DNA of 64,000 bases from Alphaproteobacteria bacterium (GTDB taxonomy: Bacteria; Pseudomonadota; Alphaproteobacteria; Reyranellales; Reyranellaceae). Shown here in pieces: positions 18,510-28,035 of the stretch. The stretch lies in assembly GCA_019635875.1 (NCBI GenBank), contig JAHBYP010000009.1, positions 124,001 through 188,000 of the forward strand, given 5' to 3'. A program made the translations under genes and the position numbers. Every line of letters begins with the position of its first letter. Positions within the stretch are counted from its first letter, which is position 1. The notes under the pieces are model-generated. The model searched no databases. It saw only the letters and a program-made list of their open reading frames with translations, and had not been told where the DNA came from.

Positions 18510-20927
18510 ATGAAGCGCCTGGGCCGCATCCTCGGCCGACTCGGCGGCGTGCTGGCCTCGCTGGTCATCGTGCTCGCGGTGATGGCTGCAGGCCTCTACT
18601 TCCATCTGCGCGGCTCATTGCCTTCGCTCTCCGGCAACCGCACCATCGCCGGCCTGCGGGACCGCGTGCAGATCGTGCGCGACACCAACGCGGTGCCGCA
18701 CATTTTCGCCAGTTCATACGAGGACGCGGCCCTGGCGCTTGGCTACGCCCACGCCCAGGACCGGCTGTGGCAGATGGAGTTCGGCCGCCGTGTCGGCGCC
18801 GGCCGCGTCGCCGAGATGCTGCCGCCGCTGGGCCCGCTCAAGCCGCTGCTCGATCTCGACCGCACCATGCGCGGTCTCGGCGTCTATCGGCGCGCGCAGG
18901 AAAGCGTCAACGCCCTGCAGCCGCGCACCCGCCGCATCCTCGAGTCCTACGCCCAGGGTGTGAACACGTATATCCGCGACCGCCAAGGCTCGTTCGGCCC
19001 GGAGTTCACGCTGCTGCAGGTGACACCCGAACCCTGGGCGCCGGCGGATACGCTGGTGATCGCCAAGCTGTTCGCGCTCAGCCTCGACGGCAACTGGCGG
19101 GCCGAGCTGATGCGCGCGCGCGTGATGCTGGCGCTGGGCGAGCAGAAGGCGCGCGAGCTCTTTCCCCAGCTCGACGATGCGCGCGACGCCACGCTATCGG
19201 TGGTCAATGAGGCACTGCGGTCGCTGCCGCTCGATCGGCTCTACGACGTCACCGAGCACGACGCGACGCGCAAGCGCGAGGCATCGAACGAATGGGTCGT
19301 ATCGGGCGCGCGCACGCGCTCGGGCAAGCCCCTGCTGGCCAACGATCCGCATCTCGGCCTCGCCGCGCCCGGCACCTGGTATCTCGCCCGCCTGGTTGGC
19401 CGGGATTTCGACATCCGTGGCGCCACCATGCCCGGGGCGCCGGCGATCCTGCTGGGCCACAACAACCGCATTGCCTGGGGATTCACCACCACCAACCTCG
19501 ACAGCCAGGATCTCTTCATCGAGAAGATCGATCCGACCAATCCCAACAACTACGTGACCCCCGACGGCTCGCGCGCCTTCGCCGTGCGCGAGGAGGTCAT
19601 CAACGTCCGCTTTGGCGACCCTGTGCGCCTGCGCGTGCGCGAGACGCGCCACGGTCCGGTGATTTCCGACGTGCTGGATCCCAAAGCCATCGCCGCGGCG
19701 ACACCCGCGGGCCATGTGCTGGCGCTCTCGGCCACCGCGCTCGATCCCGCGGACACCTCCGCCGAAGGCTTCCTCGAGATCGGTCTGGCGGCCAACTGGG
19801 AGCAGTTCCTCGCTGCAACGCGCAAGATCGTCAGCCCGATGCAGAACATCGTGTTCGCCGACATTGAGGGAAACATCGGCTTCATCTCGCCGGCACGCGT
19901 GCCGATCCGCCGCCGGGGCGACGGCAGCCTGCCGATGCCGGGGTGGACCGGCGAGTACGATTGGGCGGGTTTCGTGCCCTTCGAGGAGCTGCCGCGCGCC
20001 TTCAATCCGCCCAGCGGTGTGATCGTCAATGCCAATGCGCGTGTCACGCCCCAGGCCTATCGTCATTTCATCACCAGGGACTGGGTCGAACCCTACCGGC
20101 AGCGCCGCGCCGCGGCGATGCTCGCGGCCGCCCAGCGCCACAGCGTCGGCAGCATGATCGCGATGCAGGAGGACAACGTCTCGCCCGATACGGCCGACAC
20201 GCTGCCTCTGATGCTGGCGATCGAGCCGCGCAGTTTCCGCCAGGCCGCCGCCATCGACATGCTGCGCGCCTGGAACAGGCGGATGCTGGCCGACCGGCCG
20301 GAGCCGTTGATCTACAGCGCCTGGCTGCGCGAGCTGCACCGCGCGCTCTACTCCGACGAGCTGGGCGAGGACCTTTTCCGCGAGGTTTCCGGCCAGAGCG
20401 TCGCCTTCCTGGTCAAGACGCTGCGCGAGAACAGCCCGTGGTGCAACGACACGCGCACGCGCGAGGCCGAGACCTGCGCCGACATCATCGCACGGGCGCT
20501 CGACACGGCTCTGGACCAGCTCGTCGCACGCTTCGGCGCCAGCATGGAACGCTGGCGCTGGGGTGACGCGCATCCGGCGGTCCACCGCCATGTGCTGCTC
20601 GATGCCCTGCCGCTGGTACGCAACTTCGCCTCGGTTCGCTTTCCCTCGGACGGCGGCCCGCATACGCTCAACCGCGCCGCATACAGCGTACGCGATCCCT
20701 TCGGCGCCGTGCATGGCGCGACCTTGCGGGCGATCTACGATTTCGATGATCTCGACAACAGCCGCTTCGCCATCCCGCTGGGCCAGTCCGGCAACGTGCT
20801 GTCGCCGTGGTACCGGAACCTGGTCGACGGCTGGCGCCGCTTCGACTATGTGCGCATCGCGGGATTCCGCTTCGCCGTGATCAACCAGGGCATCGGCACT
20901 CTCAATCTCGCGCCACCGGCGAAGTAG
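18510..20927 (+). CDS. Penicillin acylase family Ntn-hydrolase
   Basis: The 805-residue precursor has an N-terminal membrane anchor or signal segment at about residues 12-32, then an alpha chain with VRDTNAVPHIFA and YAHAQDRLWQMEF. The predicted autoproteolytic site falls before Ser259 in REASNEWVVSG, which becomes the N-terminal nucleophile of the beta chain. GHNNRIAWGFTTTNLDSQDLF is the expected oxyanion and Asn region (read as HNNRIAWGFTTTN). The family cleaves amides such as penicillins or acyl-homoserine lactones in the periplasm. Its 3' end overlaps the convergent DUF4166 gene by 26 bp. Confidence 0.92.
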   Translation: MKRLGRILGRLGGVLASLVIVLAVMAAGLYFHLRGSLPSLSGNRTIAGLRDRVQIVRDTNAVPHIFASSYEDAALALGYAHAQDRLWQMEFGRRVGAGRVAEMLPPLGPLKPLLDLDRTMRGLGVYRRAQESVNALQPRTRRILESYAQGVNTYIRDRQGSFGPEFTLLQVTPEPWAPADTLVIAKLFALSLDGNWRAELMRARVMLALGEQKARELFPQLDDARDATLSVVNEALRSLPLDRLYDVTEHDATRKREASNEWVVSGARTRSGKPLLANDPHLGLAAPGTWYLARLVGRDFDIRGATMPGAPAILLGHNNRIAWGFTTTNLDSQDLFIEKIDPTNPNNYVTPDGSRAFAVREEVINVRFGDPVRLRVRETRHGPVISDVLDPKAIAAATPAGHVLALSATALDPADTSAEGFLEIGLAANWEQFLAATRKIVSPMQNIVFADIEGNIGFISPARVPIRRRGDGSLPMPGWTGEYDWAGFVPFEELPRAFNPPSGVIVNANARVTPQAYRHFITRDWVEPYRQRRAAAMLAAAQRHSVGSMIAMQEDNVSPDTADTLPLMLAIEPRSFRQAAAIDMLRAWNRRMLADRPEPLIYSAWLRELHRALYSDELGEDLFREVSGQSVAFLVKTLRENSPWCNDTRTREAETCADIIARALDTALDQLVARFGASMERWRWGDAHPAVHRHVLLDALPLVRNFASVRFPSDGGPHTLNRAAYSVRDPFGAVHGATLRAIYDFDDLDNSRFAIPLGQSGNVLSPWYRNLVDGWRRFDYVRIAGFRFAVINQGIGTLNLAPPAK

Positions 20928-22548
20928 GCATCAGCCAACCCTTGTAGGCGACGAGCCTGCCGAGCAGCGGCACGGCTATATCGACATCGAAGGTGAAGCG
21001 CCCGCGCCCGTCGATCCGCTCGCTCACATGCACGCGCGGCCAAAGTGCGCGCGGCAGGCGGATGCCCAGCACATAGGCCGCCGCGATGGCCTGCGACAGG
21101 CCATTGCCGTCCAGCGTATTGCGCAATGCGAAGGACAGGACGCCGAAGCGCTCGATTACAGTGCCCGTATCCGGCCCCTCGCCGGCGTATTGCAGCGAGA
21201 CGAACGGTCTGCCGGTGAACCATCGCCGCCAGCGCTCGACGCCATCGCGCGCCTCGAACTCGACCGTGACGTCGACATCCCGGGCCGCGCGCGGCATGCC
21301 GACGATGCGCGCGGCGATGAAGGCCAGCGGATTGGACGCGCCCACGATATCGGTGCGACCCGACCAGAGCGCGCGCGAGACATTGTCGTGCAACGCCCGG
21401 ATCGGTGCCGGCAGAACGGACCAGGCGCCGCACCCACAAACGCCTTCGTAGACCGGCCCGACTTCGTCCGACGCGGTGCGGATCGCCAGCCCTTCGGCGA
21501 CGGCGAGGATGTCGTCGAGCGCCAGCAGTCCGACGCAAGCCCGCGCGCCGCGCTCGGCGACGGAGCCGCGCTCCAAGCCACGGGCCAGCGCGACGGCGGC
21601 GAGCGTCGGCACCCATGGTCCGTCCCCAGACTCGGCGATCAGGCGCCAGCGGCGCGAGACGGCGCGGCCGTCCGCGTGACGGCCGGCGACATCGACCGCC
21701 ATGCCGCCATGGTCGGTGCCAAAAGCGCGAACGAGGTCGGCGGTCCAGACAAGGCTGACCACTGCCGGGGCCAGGGAACGCACCCAGCGCCAGCGCACCG
21801 GCCATGAGAGCAGCCACAGCCCCAGATGCAGGAGCGACAGTTCCAGCCCGGCATGGAACAAGACGCGCTCACGCACCTGGTAGCGTTCGGGGAAGATCGC
21901 GAGATCGGGCACGTCGCAGGCCGAGAACCAGCGGCGTCCCAGGGTCGGCAGTCGGCGACGATGCAAATCGTGCCAGCCAGGGACTTCGCACCATCGCCCA
22001 CCTCGCCACACACTTAGTGGACGGCCGACATAGCTCAGGATCGAGGCCACGGTGGCGCGGCCACGTGGCGCGCGATTGCCCGGCGTGATGGCGATGTCGA
22101 TTGCCTCGATGTCCGCGAGGCCCTCACGCAGCCGGTCGACAACGGCCGACGACAGCGCGGGGACCGTGCTCGCGCCGCTGGCGACCAGGACTCCAGCAGC
22201 GCCCGCCGCCTCATCGAGCGCGCCGATGCCGGCGACAAAGTCGCGCGCATCGGCAAGGTCGATGTAGTGGGCGCCCATCGCGATGCAGGCCGAGGCGACG
22301 GCATAGTCGCGGCCCTGGAACGGCCCGGCAGTATGGATGACCAGGTCGGGCCCGGTCGCGCGCAGCGCCTCATGCCAGTCGCCGGCGAGATCGAACGCGG
22401 CAGTCGTCACCCCGAGTTCCTGGCGCAGCCTCCCCAGCCTTGCGCGGTCGCGGGCGACGGCGGTGATCGCGATCGCGGGATCGCGCACCAGCAGCCGGCA
22501 GATGCGCGCGCCAAACAGGCCGGTCGCGCCCAGAACCGTAACCTTCAT
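20902..22548 (-). CDS. Saccharopine-dehydrogenase-like NAD(P)-binding protein with DUF4166 domain
   Basis: The 548-residue protein has an N-terminal Rossmann domain (MKVTVLGATGLFGARI, then HTAGPFQGRDYAVASACI and DARDFVAGI) like trans-acting enoyl reductases and saccharopine dehydrogenase-like proteins. A middle region with a hydrophobic stretch at about 235-260 leads into a C-terminal DUF4166-type domain from about residue 380, ending FDVDIAVPLLGRLVAYKGW. Its start overlaps the stop of the DCC gene by 4 bp. The two-domain arrangement is known in proteobacteria, but its reaction is not established as far as I know. Confidence 0.85.
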   Translation of the reverse strand: MKVTVLGATGLFGARICRLLVRDPAIAITAVARDRARLGRLRQELGVTTAAFDLAGDWHEALRATGPDLVIHTAGPFQGRDYAVASACIAMGAHYIDLADARDFVAGIGALDEAAGAAGVLVASGASTVPALSSAVVDRLREGLADIEAIDIAITPGNRAPRGRATVASILSYVGRPLSVWRGGRWCEVPGWHDLHRRRLPTLGRRWFSACDVPDLAIFPERYQVRERVLFHAGLELSLLHLGLWLLSWPVRWRWVRSLAPAVVSLVWTADLVRAFGTDHGGMAVDVAGRHADGRAVSRRWRLIAESGDGPWVPTLAAVALARGLERGSVAERGARACVGLLALDDILAVAEGLAIRTASDEVGPVYEGVCGCGAWSVLPAPIRALHDNVSRALWSGRTDIVGASNPLAFIAARIVGMPRAARDVDVTVEFEARDGVERWRRWFTGRPFVSLQYAGEGPDTGTVIERFGVLSFALRNTLDGNGLSQAIAAAYVLGIRLPRALWPRVHVSERIDGRGRFTFDVDIAVPLLGRLVAYKGWLMPTSPVARD

Positions 22549-22997
22549 TCCACGAACCGGCGGCTGATGTCGGGTGTCGGGACCAGGCACGAGTCGCGCT
22601 TGCCGAACAGGCGGTAACGGTTGTCGGCGATGGCGTTGTAGACACAGTCGGTCAACGCCAGCGGCAGGAACCGCAGAACCGTCAGCCACGGCCAGGGCCA
22701 GGGCAGATGACGCAGGATGGCGAAGAGCGCGCCCGACTTGAACCAGGCGCGGCCATCCTCGATCAGGATGCTGCTTTCGAAATCCGTCGTCGAGAGGCCC
22801 AGCCGCGAGAGCAGCGACTGGCCCAACGGTGTCTGCGCGGCAACGAAGCGGAACCGGGCCCGGGAATCGCGCCGGATGACGAAGGCGACGAAGCCCGAGC
22901 ACATCACGCAGACGCCGTCGAACAGGATCAGCGGCCCCACCACCGCCGGCGGCGGCAGGGCGGTTCCGTTCGGCGGCACGCGCCGTCGCGACGACAT
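22545..22997 (-). CDS. DCC family thiol-disulfide oxidoreductase-like protein
   Basis: The 150-residue protein carries the family opening LILFDGVCVMCSGFVAFVIRR (the DxCxxC motif as DGVCVMC), then FRFVAAQTPLGQSL and a C-terminal YRLFGKRDSC. The DCC group has a thioredoxin-like fold. I chose the ATG at 22997, which has AGGGG six bases upstream. An in-frame start at 23051 would add 18 residues. It is translationally coupled to the DUF4166 gene and diverges from bpt. Confidence 0.85.
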   Translation of the reverse strand: MSSRRRVPPNGTALPPPAVVGPLILFDGVCVMCSGFVAFVIRRDSRARFRFVAAQTPLGQSLLSRLGLSTTDFESSILIEDGRAWFKSGALFAILRHLPWPWPWLTVLRFLPLALTDCVYNAIADNRYRLFGKRDSCLVPTPDISRRFVE

Positions 22998-23156
22998 GGG
23001 GTGCCCCTTTTTCGTCCCTCGATCCTGCGCGTGAACATTGATCATTGCCATTGACAGGAAGCCGCATGTGGGAGCGATGCCGCGGACGAAGCGCTGGCCG
23101 TATCGCGATCGATGTGCCTACACTTCACTGTCGCCCACCACGTTCCGGCATACCAG

Positions 23157-23885
23157 ATGTTCATACGGCAAGCACAGGCCCCGCTGCGGTTCTTCCGAAC
23201 CACGCCGGCGCTGCGCTGCCCGTATCTCACGCACAAATTCGAGACCAAGCTGGTGACCGAGCTGGCGGGCCCCGATGTGCTCGATCTGCACGACCGCTTG
23301 ACCGATTCCGGCTTCCGCCGCTCGCACCATTTCGTCTACAAGCCGCTTTGCGATGGCTGCCGCGCCTGTGTGCCGGTGCGGGTGCCGTCCGGTGCGTTCG
23401 CGCCGAGCCGCTCTCAGCGACGCATCTGGCGCGCCAACGAGGGCGTGCATGCCGCGGTGGTGCCGGCGATGGCGACCAGCGAGCAGTTTGCGCTGTTCTC
23501 GCGCTACGTCGCCGCCCGCCACGGCGACGGTGACATGGCCGACATGGATTTCGACGACTACCGTGCCATGACCGAGGAGAGCCCGGTCGACACGCATCTC
23601 GTCGAGTTCCGCGACGGCGGGCCGGCCGGCCGGCTGATCGGCACCTGTCTGATCGATGCGCTGGGCTCTGGCCTGTCGGCGGTCTACAGCTTCTTCGATA
23701 CGCGCCAGCCACGCCGGGCACTGGGTGTCTACATGGTGATGTGGCTGATATCGGAGGCGGCCCGTCGCGGTCTGCCCTATGTCTACCTCGGCTACTGGAT
23801 CAGTGATTCGCAGAAGATGGCGTACAAGGTGCGCTACCGCCCGATCGATGCGCTGGGTGCCAATGGCTGGGAGAGGCTGGGTTAG
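23157..23885 (+). CDS. bpt: Aspartate/glutamate leucyltransferase (N-end rule)
   Basis: The 242-residue protein has the ATE_N motif LRFFRTTPALRCPYL with KPLCDGCRACVPVRVP, and the ATE_C motif region SAVYSFFDTRQPRRALGVYM and YVYLGYWISDSQKMAYK. These match the Bpt group, which transfers leucine from tRNA to proteins with N-terminal Asp or Glu and marks them for ClpAP. The start at MFIRQAQ gives the usual family length. An in-frame ATG at 23112 would add 15 residues. ClpS/ClpA genes are not in the window. Confidence 0.9.
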   Translation: MFIRQAQAPLRFFRTTPALRCPYLTHKFETKLVTELAGPDVLDLHDRLTDSGFRRSHHFVYKPLCDGCRACVPVRVPSGAFAPSRSQRRIWRANEGVHAAVVPAMATSEQFALFSRYVAARHGDGDMADMDFDDYRAMTEESPVDTHLVEFRDGGPAGRLIGTCLIDALGSGLSAVYSFFDTRQPRRALGVYMVMWLISEAARRGLPYVYLGYWISDSQKMAYKVRYRPIDALGANGWERLG

Positions 23886-23913
23886 CTGCGGCGCCGGCGC
23901 TCCCAACGACGCC

Positions 23914-24732
23914 CTACAGATGTTGGAACGCCGCCAGCAGCACCAACGCCACACTGCCCAGCATGATGCGATACCAAGCGAAGATGCCGAAGCCGTATCG
24001 GCTGACGAAGCTGACCACGGCGCGCACAACCAGCATCGCGGCCACGAAGGCCAGGACGAAGCCGACAACAATCAGGAGTATGCCGCCTGAATCGGCGCCG
24101 AGCGATGCGCGATTCTTGAACGTGTCGTAGACCGCCGCACCCAGCATCGTTGGTATCGCCAGGAAGAACGAGAATTCCGCCGCCGTCGCGCGATCAGCAC
24201 CGAAGACCCGGGCGCTCATGATCGTGGCGGCGGAACGCGAGGTGCCGGGGATCATGGCGAGGCACTGGAAGATGCCGATCTTCAACGCCAGCTTCCAGTC
24301 CATGTCGTCGACCCGCTTCACCGAGGGCCGGGGCGCGAAGCGCTCGATCAGCAGGATGACGAAGCCGCCCACGATCAACGCCACCGAGACGACCCAGGCG
24401 TTGAGCAATACTTCCTTGATCTGCCTATGGAACAGCACGCCGATCACGACGGCGGGCAGGAAGGCGATCACGATGTTTGCGGCGAAGCGCTGGGCCACCG
24501 GATCGCGGCGGATGTCGAGTGCCGTGCGCCACATCTTCGCGCGATAGAGCCAGCAAACCGCCAGGATGGCGCCAAGCTGGATGACGATCTCGAAGACCTT
24601 GCCCTTGGGGCCCTGGAAGCCGATCAGCTCCTGCATCAGGATGATGTGACCTGTCGAAGAGACCGGCAGGAACTCGGTCAGACCTTCGAGGATGCCGAGC
24701 AGCGCGGCCTTGAGGATGGTCAGGATGTCCAT
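23914..24732 (-). CDS. uppP: Undecaprenyl-diphosphatase
   Basis: The 272-residue inner-membrane protein has both BacA/UppP signatures, EGLTEFLPVSSTGHIIL near residue 17 and IPGTSRSAATIMSARV in the second half, and about eight membrane spans. It recycles the undecaprenyl carrier for peptidoglycan and is linked to bacitracin tolerance. The ATG at 24732 follows a GGCGGAGGCGG stretch. Longer readings run back into parC and were rejected. It lies 26 bp downstream of parC on the same strand. Confidence 0.95.
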   Translation of the reverse strand: MDILTILKAALLGILEGLTEFLPVSSTGHIILMQELIGFQGPKGKVFEIVIQLGAILAVCWLYRAKMWRTALDIRRDPVAQRFAANIVIAFLPAVVIGVLFHRQIKEVLLNAWVVSVALIVGGFVILLIERFAPRPSVKRVDDMDWKLALKIGIFQCLAMIPGTSRSAATIMSARVFGADRATAAEFSFFLAIPTMLGAAVYDTFKNRASLGADSGGILLIVVGFVLAFVAAMLVVRAVVSFVSRYGFGIFAWYRIMLGSVALVLLAAFQHL

Positions 24733-24758
24733 GCCGCCTCCGCCGCCGTCCACGCCGA

Positions 24759-26999
24759 TCAGAACTTGTTGGCCCGCGGTGAGCCGGACGGCGGCAGCCG
24801 TCCCGCCTGGGCCCTTTCGCCGATCCACTCCTTGAGCTCCGCCGCGCTTTTCGTGCGGCTTTGCCACGACAGGCCCTCGGACAGCTTGAACGCCCTGGCG
24901 TCCGACAGCCCGCCATCCTTGTGCTTCTGCAGGATCACGCCGCGGCCGCGCGCCATCTCGGGCACCTGCTCGATCGGGAAGACAAGCAGCTTGCGATTGT
25001 CGCCGATCACCGCGACGTGGTCGGCACCGTCGGGCACCACCGAGCAGACGGCGGCCTCCTCGTTGTCAGTGAGGTTGAGCACCTGCTTGCCGTTCTTGGT
25101 CTGCGCCACGACCTCGTCCTCGGGCACGATGAAGCCGCGTGTCTGGTGCGAGGCGACGAGGAAGCGCCGTCCGCCCTTGAGCACCAGCATCTCGACGATG
25201 TCCTGGTCGTTGGCGAGGTCGATCATCAGGCGCAGCGGCTCGCCATGGCCGCGTGCGCTGGGCAGCTTGTCGATGCCCACGGTGTAGAAGCGGCCGTTGG
25301 TGCCGAACACCAGCAGCTTGTCGGTCGACATCGCGTGCAGGGTGAACTTCTCGCGATCGCCTTCCTTGTACTTCAGATCGGCGGCGGCGGTCGGCTCGAG
25401 GTGGCCCTTGGCGGCGCGGATCCAGCCCTTCTCGGAGCAAACGACGGTGACCGGCTCCTTCTCGACGAAGGCCTCGATCGGCACGTCGATCGGCACGGGC
25501 GCGTCGGCGACCTCGGTGCGGCGACGACCCTCTTCGGTCTTCGCGCCGTACTTCCTGCGCAGCTCCTGGATCTCGCCGGCGATCGACTGCCACTGCGCCT
25601 TCTCGTCGGCGAGCAGCGCCTTCAAGCCCTTACGCTCCTCGGTCAGCGCCTTGTTCTCGCGCTTGATCTCGATCTCTTCCAGCCGGCGCAGGCTGCGCAG
25701 GCGCATGTTGAGGATCGCCTCGGCCTGTGCGTCGCTCAGCTTGAAGCGGCTCATCAGAACGGCCTTGGGCTCCTCCTCGCGGCGGATGATCTCGATCACC
25801 TCGTCGATGTTGAGGTAGGCGATCAGGTAACCGCCCAGCACCTCCAGCCGCCGCTCGATCGCCGCCAGCCGGTGCTGGGTGCGCCGCTGCAGGACGACGC
25901 GGCGATGGTCGAGAAAGGCCTGCAGCGCCTCGCGCAGGTCCATGACCCTGGGCGTCTGGTCGGCGTCGAGCACGTTGAGGTTCAGCGGGAATCGGCTCTC
26001 CAGATCGGTGAGCTTGAAGAGCTGCTCCATCAGCAGGTCGGCCGGCACGTTGCCGGTCTTGGGCTCGATCACCAGGCGGATATCGTCGGCCGATTCGTCG
26101 CGCACATCCTCGACCATCGGCAGCTTCTTGCCGTTGACCAGCTCGGCCAGCTTCTCGATCAGCTTGGCCTTCTGGACCTGGTACGGGATCTCGGTGATGA
26201 CGATGCGGTACTGGCCGCGCGGCAGCGGCTCCTTCATCCATCGCGCGCGCATGCGGAAGGAGCCGCGCCCGGTCCTGTAGGCCTCGATCACCGATTCGCG
26301 CGGCTCGACAAGGATGCCGCCGGTCGGGAAGTCCGGGCCGGGCACGTGCGCGACCAGGGTCTCGATGCGCGCGTTGGGCATCTTGATCAGATGCAGCAGC
26401 GCATCGCAGAGCTCGCCGACATTGTGCGGCGGGATCGACGTCGCCATGCCCACTGCAATGCCCGCCGCGCCGTTGGCCAGCAGGTTGGGGAAGGCCGCCG
26501 GCAGCACGACCGGCTCGGTCTCGGAGCCGTCGAAATTGGCGCGGAAGTCGACGGCATCCTCGTCGATGCCGCTGAGCAGCGCTTCCGACACCTCGGTCAG
26601 GCGCGCCTCGGTGTAGCGCATGGCCGCGGCGTTATCGCCGTCGATGTTGCCGAAATTGCCCTGGCCATCGACCAGGGGGTAGCGGATGGCGAAATCCTGC
26701 GCCAGCCGCACCAGTGCGTCGTAGATCGATTGGTCGCCGTGCGGATGCAGCTTGCCGATGACGTCGCCGACGACGCGCGCGCTCTTCTTGTAGGGTCCGT
26801 TGGCGTCGAGCCTCAGCTGCTGCATGGCGTACAGCAGCCGGCGATGCACGGGCTTGAGCCCGTCGCGCACGTCGGGCAGCGAACGCGCCATGATGGTGCT
26901 GAGCGCATAGGAGAGGTAGCGCTCGGAGAGCGCCTCGCCCAGCGCCACCGGCCGGATCGGGGGTGGCGGCGGCGCGGCCGTTACGGTCTTTTTCGCCAT
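24759..26999 (-). CDS. parC: DNA topoisomerase IV subunit A
   Basis: The 746-residue protein opens with the type IIA core ([20 protein letters not shown]) and has the catalytic Tyr129 in [10 protein letters not shown]. The quinolone-determining loop reads [10 protein letters not shown], with Gln90 where E. coli ParC has Ser80. The long coiled coil and short C-terminal beta-pinwheel fit ParC rather than GyrA, which lacks this length and the [10 protein letters not shown]-type blades. It decatenates chromosomes together with ParE, which is not in the window. A palindromic repeat lies upstream, between recO and this start. Confidence 0.95.
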   Translation of the reverse strand: MAKKTVTAAPPPPPIRPVALGEALSERYLSYALSTIMARSLPDVRDGLKPVHRRLLYAMQQLRLDANGPYKKSARVVGDVIGKLHPHGDQSIYDALVRLAQDFAIRYPLVDGQGNFGNIDGDNAAAMRYTEARLTEVSEALLSGIDEDAVDFRANFDGSETEPVVLPAAFPNLLANGAAGIAVGMATSIPPHNVGELCDALLHLIKMPNARIETLVAHVPGPDFPTGGILVEPRESVIEAYRTGRGSFRMRARWMKEPLPRGQYRIVITEIPYQVQKAKLIEKLAELVNGKKLPMVEDVRDESADDIRLVIEPKTGNVPADLLMEQLFKLTDLESRFPLNLNVLDADQTPRVMDLREALQAFLDHRRVVLQRRTQHRLAAIERRLEVLGGYLIAYLNIDEVIEIIRREEEPKAVLMSRFKLSDAQAEAILNMRLRSLRRLEEIEIKRENKALTEERKGLKALLADEKAQWQSIAGEIQELRRKYGAKTEEGRRRTEVADAPVPIDVPIEAFVEKEPVTVVCSEKGWIRAAKGHLEPTAAADLKYKEGDREKFTLHAMSTDKLLVFGTNGRFYTVGIDKLPSARGHGEPLRLMIDLANDQDIVEMLVLKGGRRFLVASHQTRGFIVPEDEVVAQTKNGKQVLNLTDNEEAAVCSVVPDGADHVAVIGDNRKLLVFPIEQVPEMARGRGVILQKHKDGGLSDARAFKLSEGLSWQSRTKSAAELKEWIGERAQAGRLPPSGSPRANKF

Positions 27000-27129
27000 T
27001 CTCTAGAGGGGCCGGTGGCCGCGAAGAACGGCCGCCGTTTCGTTGTTGTAGCGGATATTGCCTGCCTCAATAGGTCCGCGCGGCAGCCGAGGCAAGCGGC
27101 ATGTTTCCGCAGGTTTTCCGACCACAGTT

Positions 27130-27199
27130 CTGTCATCCCGAGCACAGCGAGGGATCTTGGTGCTGACGAAAAGATCCCTCGCTGCGCTCGGGATGCCAG
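27130..27199. repeat. Palindromic intergenic repeat, family A copy 1
   Basis: Left arm 27130-27158 contains a variant of the core CCCGAGCGCAGCGAGGGATC. Right arm 27171-27199 is its reverse complement with about two mismatches, around a 12-base loop. It lies between recO and parC and would form a long hairpin in the transcript. Two related copies occur at 27946 and 34334. Confidence 0.85.
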
Positions 27200-27205
27200 C
27201 AAAAC

Positions 27206-27931
27206 TTACTCCGACGCCTGCCGCTTGAGCGCATCAAGGAACCGGTCTCGGGCCGGCGGCAAGGGGCGATTGTGTGGCCAGAACACGTGCCGCTCGATGA
27301 AATAGCCGGTGAGTTCCAGCCCCATCAGCACGTCCTCGACACCCGCTGCGCCGCCCACCACCAGGAAGGACGGCAGCTTCAGCAGCCTGTCGGCATAGGG
27401 TGCCCCCGCCTCCTCGCTCACCGCGCGGCCGGTCTTGGGCGAGACATAGACGAGCCTGTCGGTCGCGCCCGTGGCGGCGCATTTCTCCAGGTCGAGGCCG
27501 AAGCCCAGCTCCTGCAACAGCCCCAGCTCCAGTCGAACCAGGATGCTGGGCCAGCCCTCGTGACCGATCGCGGTCATCAGCGCGACGAAACCGTCGTAGA
27601 TCGCCGAATGCGGCTCGCGCTCCGGCAGCGCGCCGTCGATCAGCGCGCAGGCGGCGCTCAGCCCGCTCAGCTCCAGTGCATCGTCGAGCGCACGCGCGGC
27701 ATGGGCGGCCAGCAGCTCGCCCCTATAGGTCCCGAGATGCTCGGCCAGGCGCGCGCGCCATTCGACGCGCACGAGATTGCCCGGCTGCCAGAGCGGCCGC
27801 TGCCGCGACGACATGCCCCCGTGAACCAGACCGGCATGCCGCCCGCGCTCGCGCGTCAGCAGCGTCGCGACGATGGCATTCTCGCCATGCTCGCGCGTGT
27901 GCAGGACGAAGCCATCGTCGATCCAGTCCAT
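27206..27931 (-). CDS. recO: DNA repair protein RecO
   Basis: The 241-residue protein starts MDWIDDGFVLHTREHGENAIV, an OB-fold opening typical of RecO (blocks GFVLHTREHGE and VATLLTRERGRHAGLVHGG). The helical C-terminal domain contains RLELGLLQELGFGLDLEKC, again characteristic. The zinc-binding cysteine set seen in some RecO proteins is reduced to the single LEKC Cys. RecO loads RecA at gaps with RecF/RecR. Its position after era matches the rnc-era-recO order. The ATG at 27931 was chosen; upstream codons lie inside a palindromic repeat. Confidence 0.93.
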   Translation of the reverse strand: MDWIDDGFVLHTREHGENAIVATLLTRERGRHAGLVHGGMSSRQRPLWQPGNLVRVEWRARLAEHLGTYRGELLAAHAARALDDALELSGLSAACALIDGALPEREPHSAIYDGFVALMTAIGHEGWPSILVRLELGLLQELGFGLDLEKCAATGATDRLVYVSPKTGRAVSEEAGAPYADRLLKLPSFLVVGGAAGVEDVLMGLELTGYFIERHVFWPHNRPLPPARDRFLDALKRQASE

Positions 27932-27945
27932 GTCACTACCAAGTC

Positions 27946-28025
27946 GTCGTCCTGAGCGAAGCGAAGGACCTTGCGGTGGTGCGCACACGCCATGCCGCGA
28001 GATCCTTCGCTTCGCTCAGGATGAC
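27946..28025. repeat. Palindromic intergenic repeat, family A copy 2
   Basis: Left arm 27946-27970 and right arm 28001-28025 are reverse complements apart from two positions. The core here is CCTGAGCGAAGCGAAGGA, a variant of the copy at 27130. It fills the gap between era and recO, including the bases just upstream of the recO start. Confidence 0.85.
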
Positions 28026-28035
28026 GGGGATGGGT

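Noticed and set aside
16028-18568. Long minus-strand open frame opposite the hydrolase and CoA-transferase genes
   Set aside because: The plus-strand proteins have full motifs and ribosome binding sites. The minus frame has none.
26720-26760. Quinolone-resistance change in ParC (Gln90 in place of Ser)
   Set aside because: Gln at this place appears to be the normal residue in many alphaproteobacterial ParC proteins as far as I recall, so it is not evidence of acquired resistance.
26981-27202. Short 73-codon frame between recO and parC
   Set aside because: It reads through the palindromic repeat and the parC 5' end. No ribosome binding site or conserved motif is seen.
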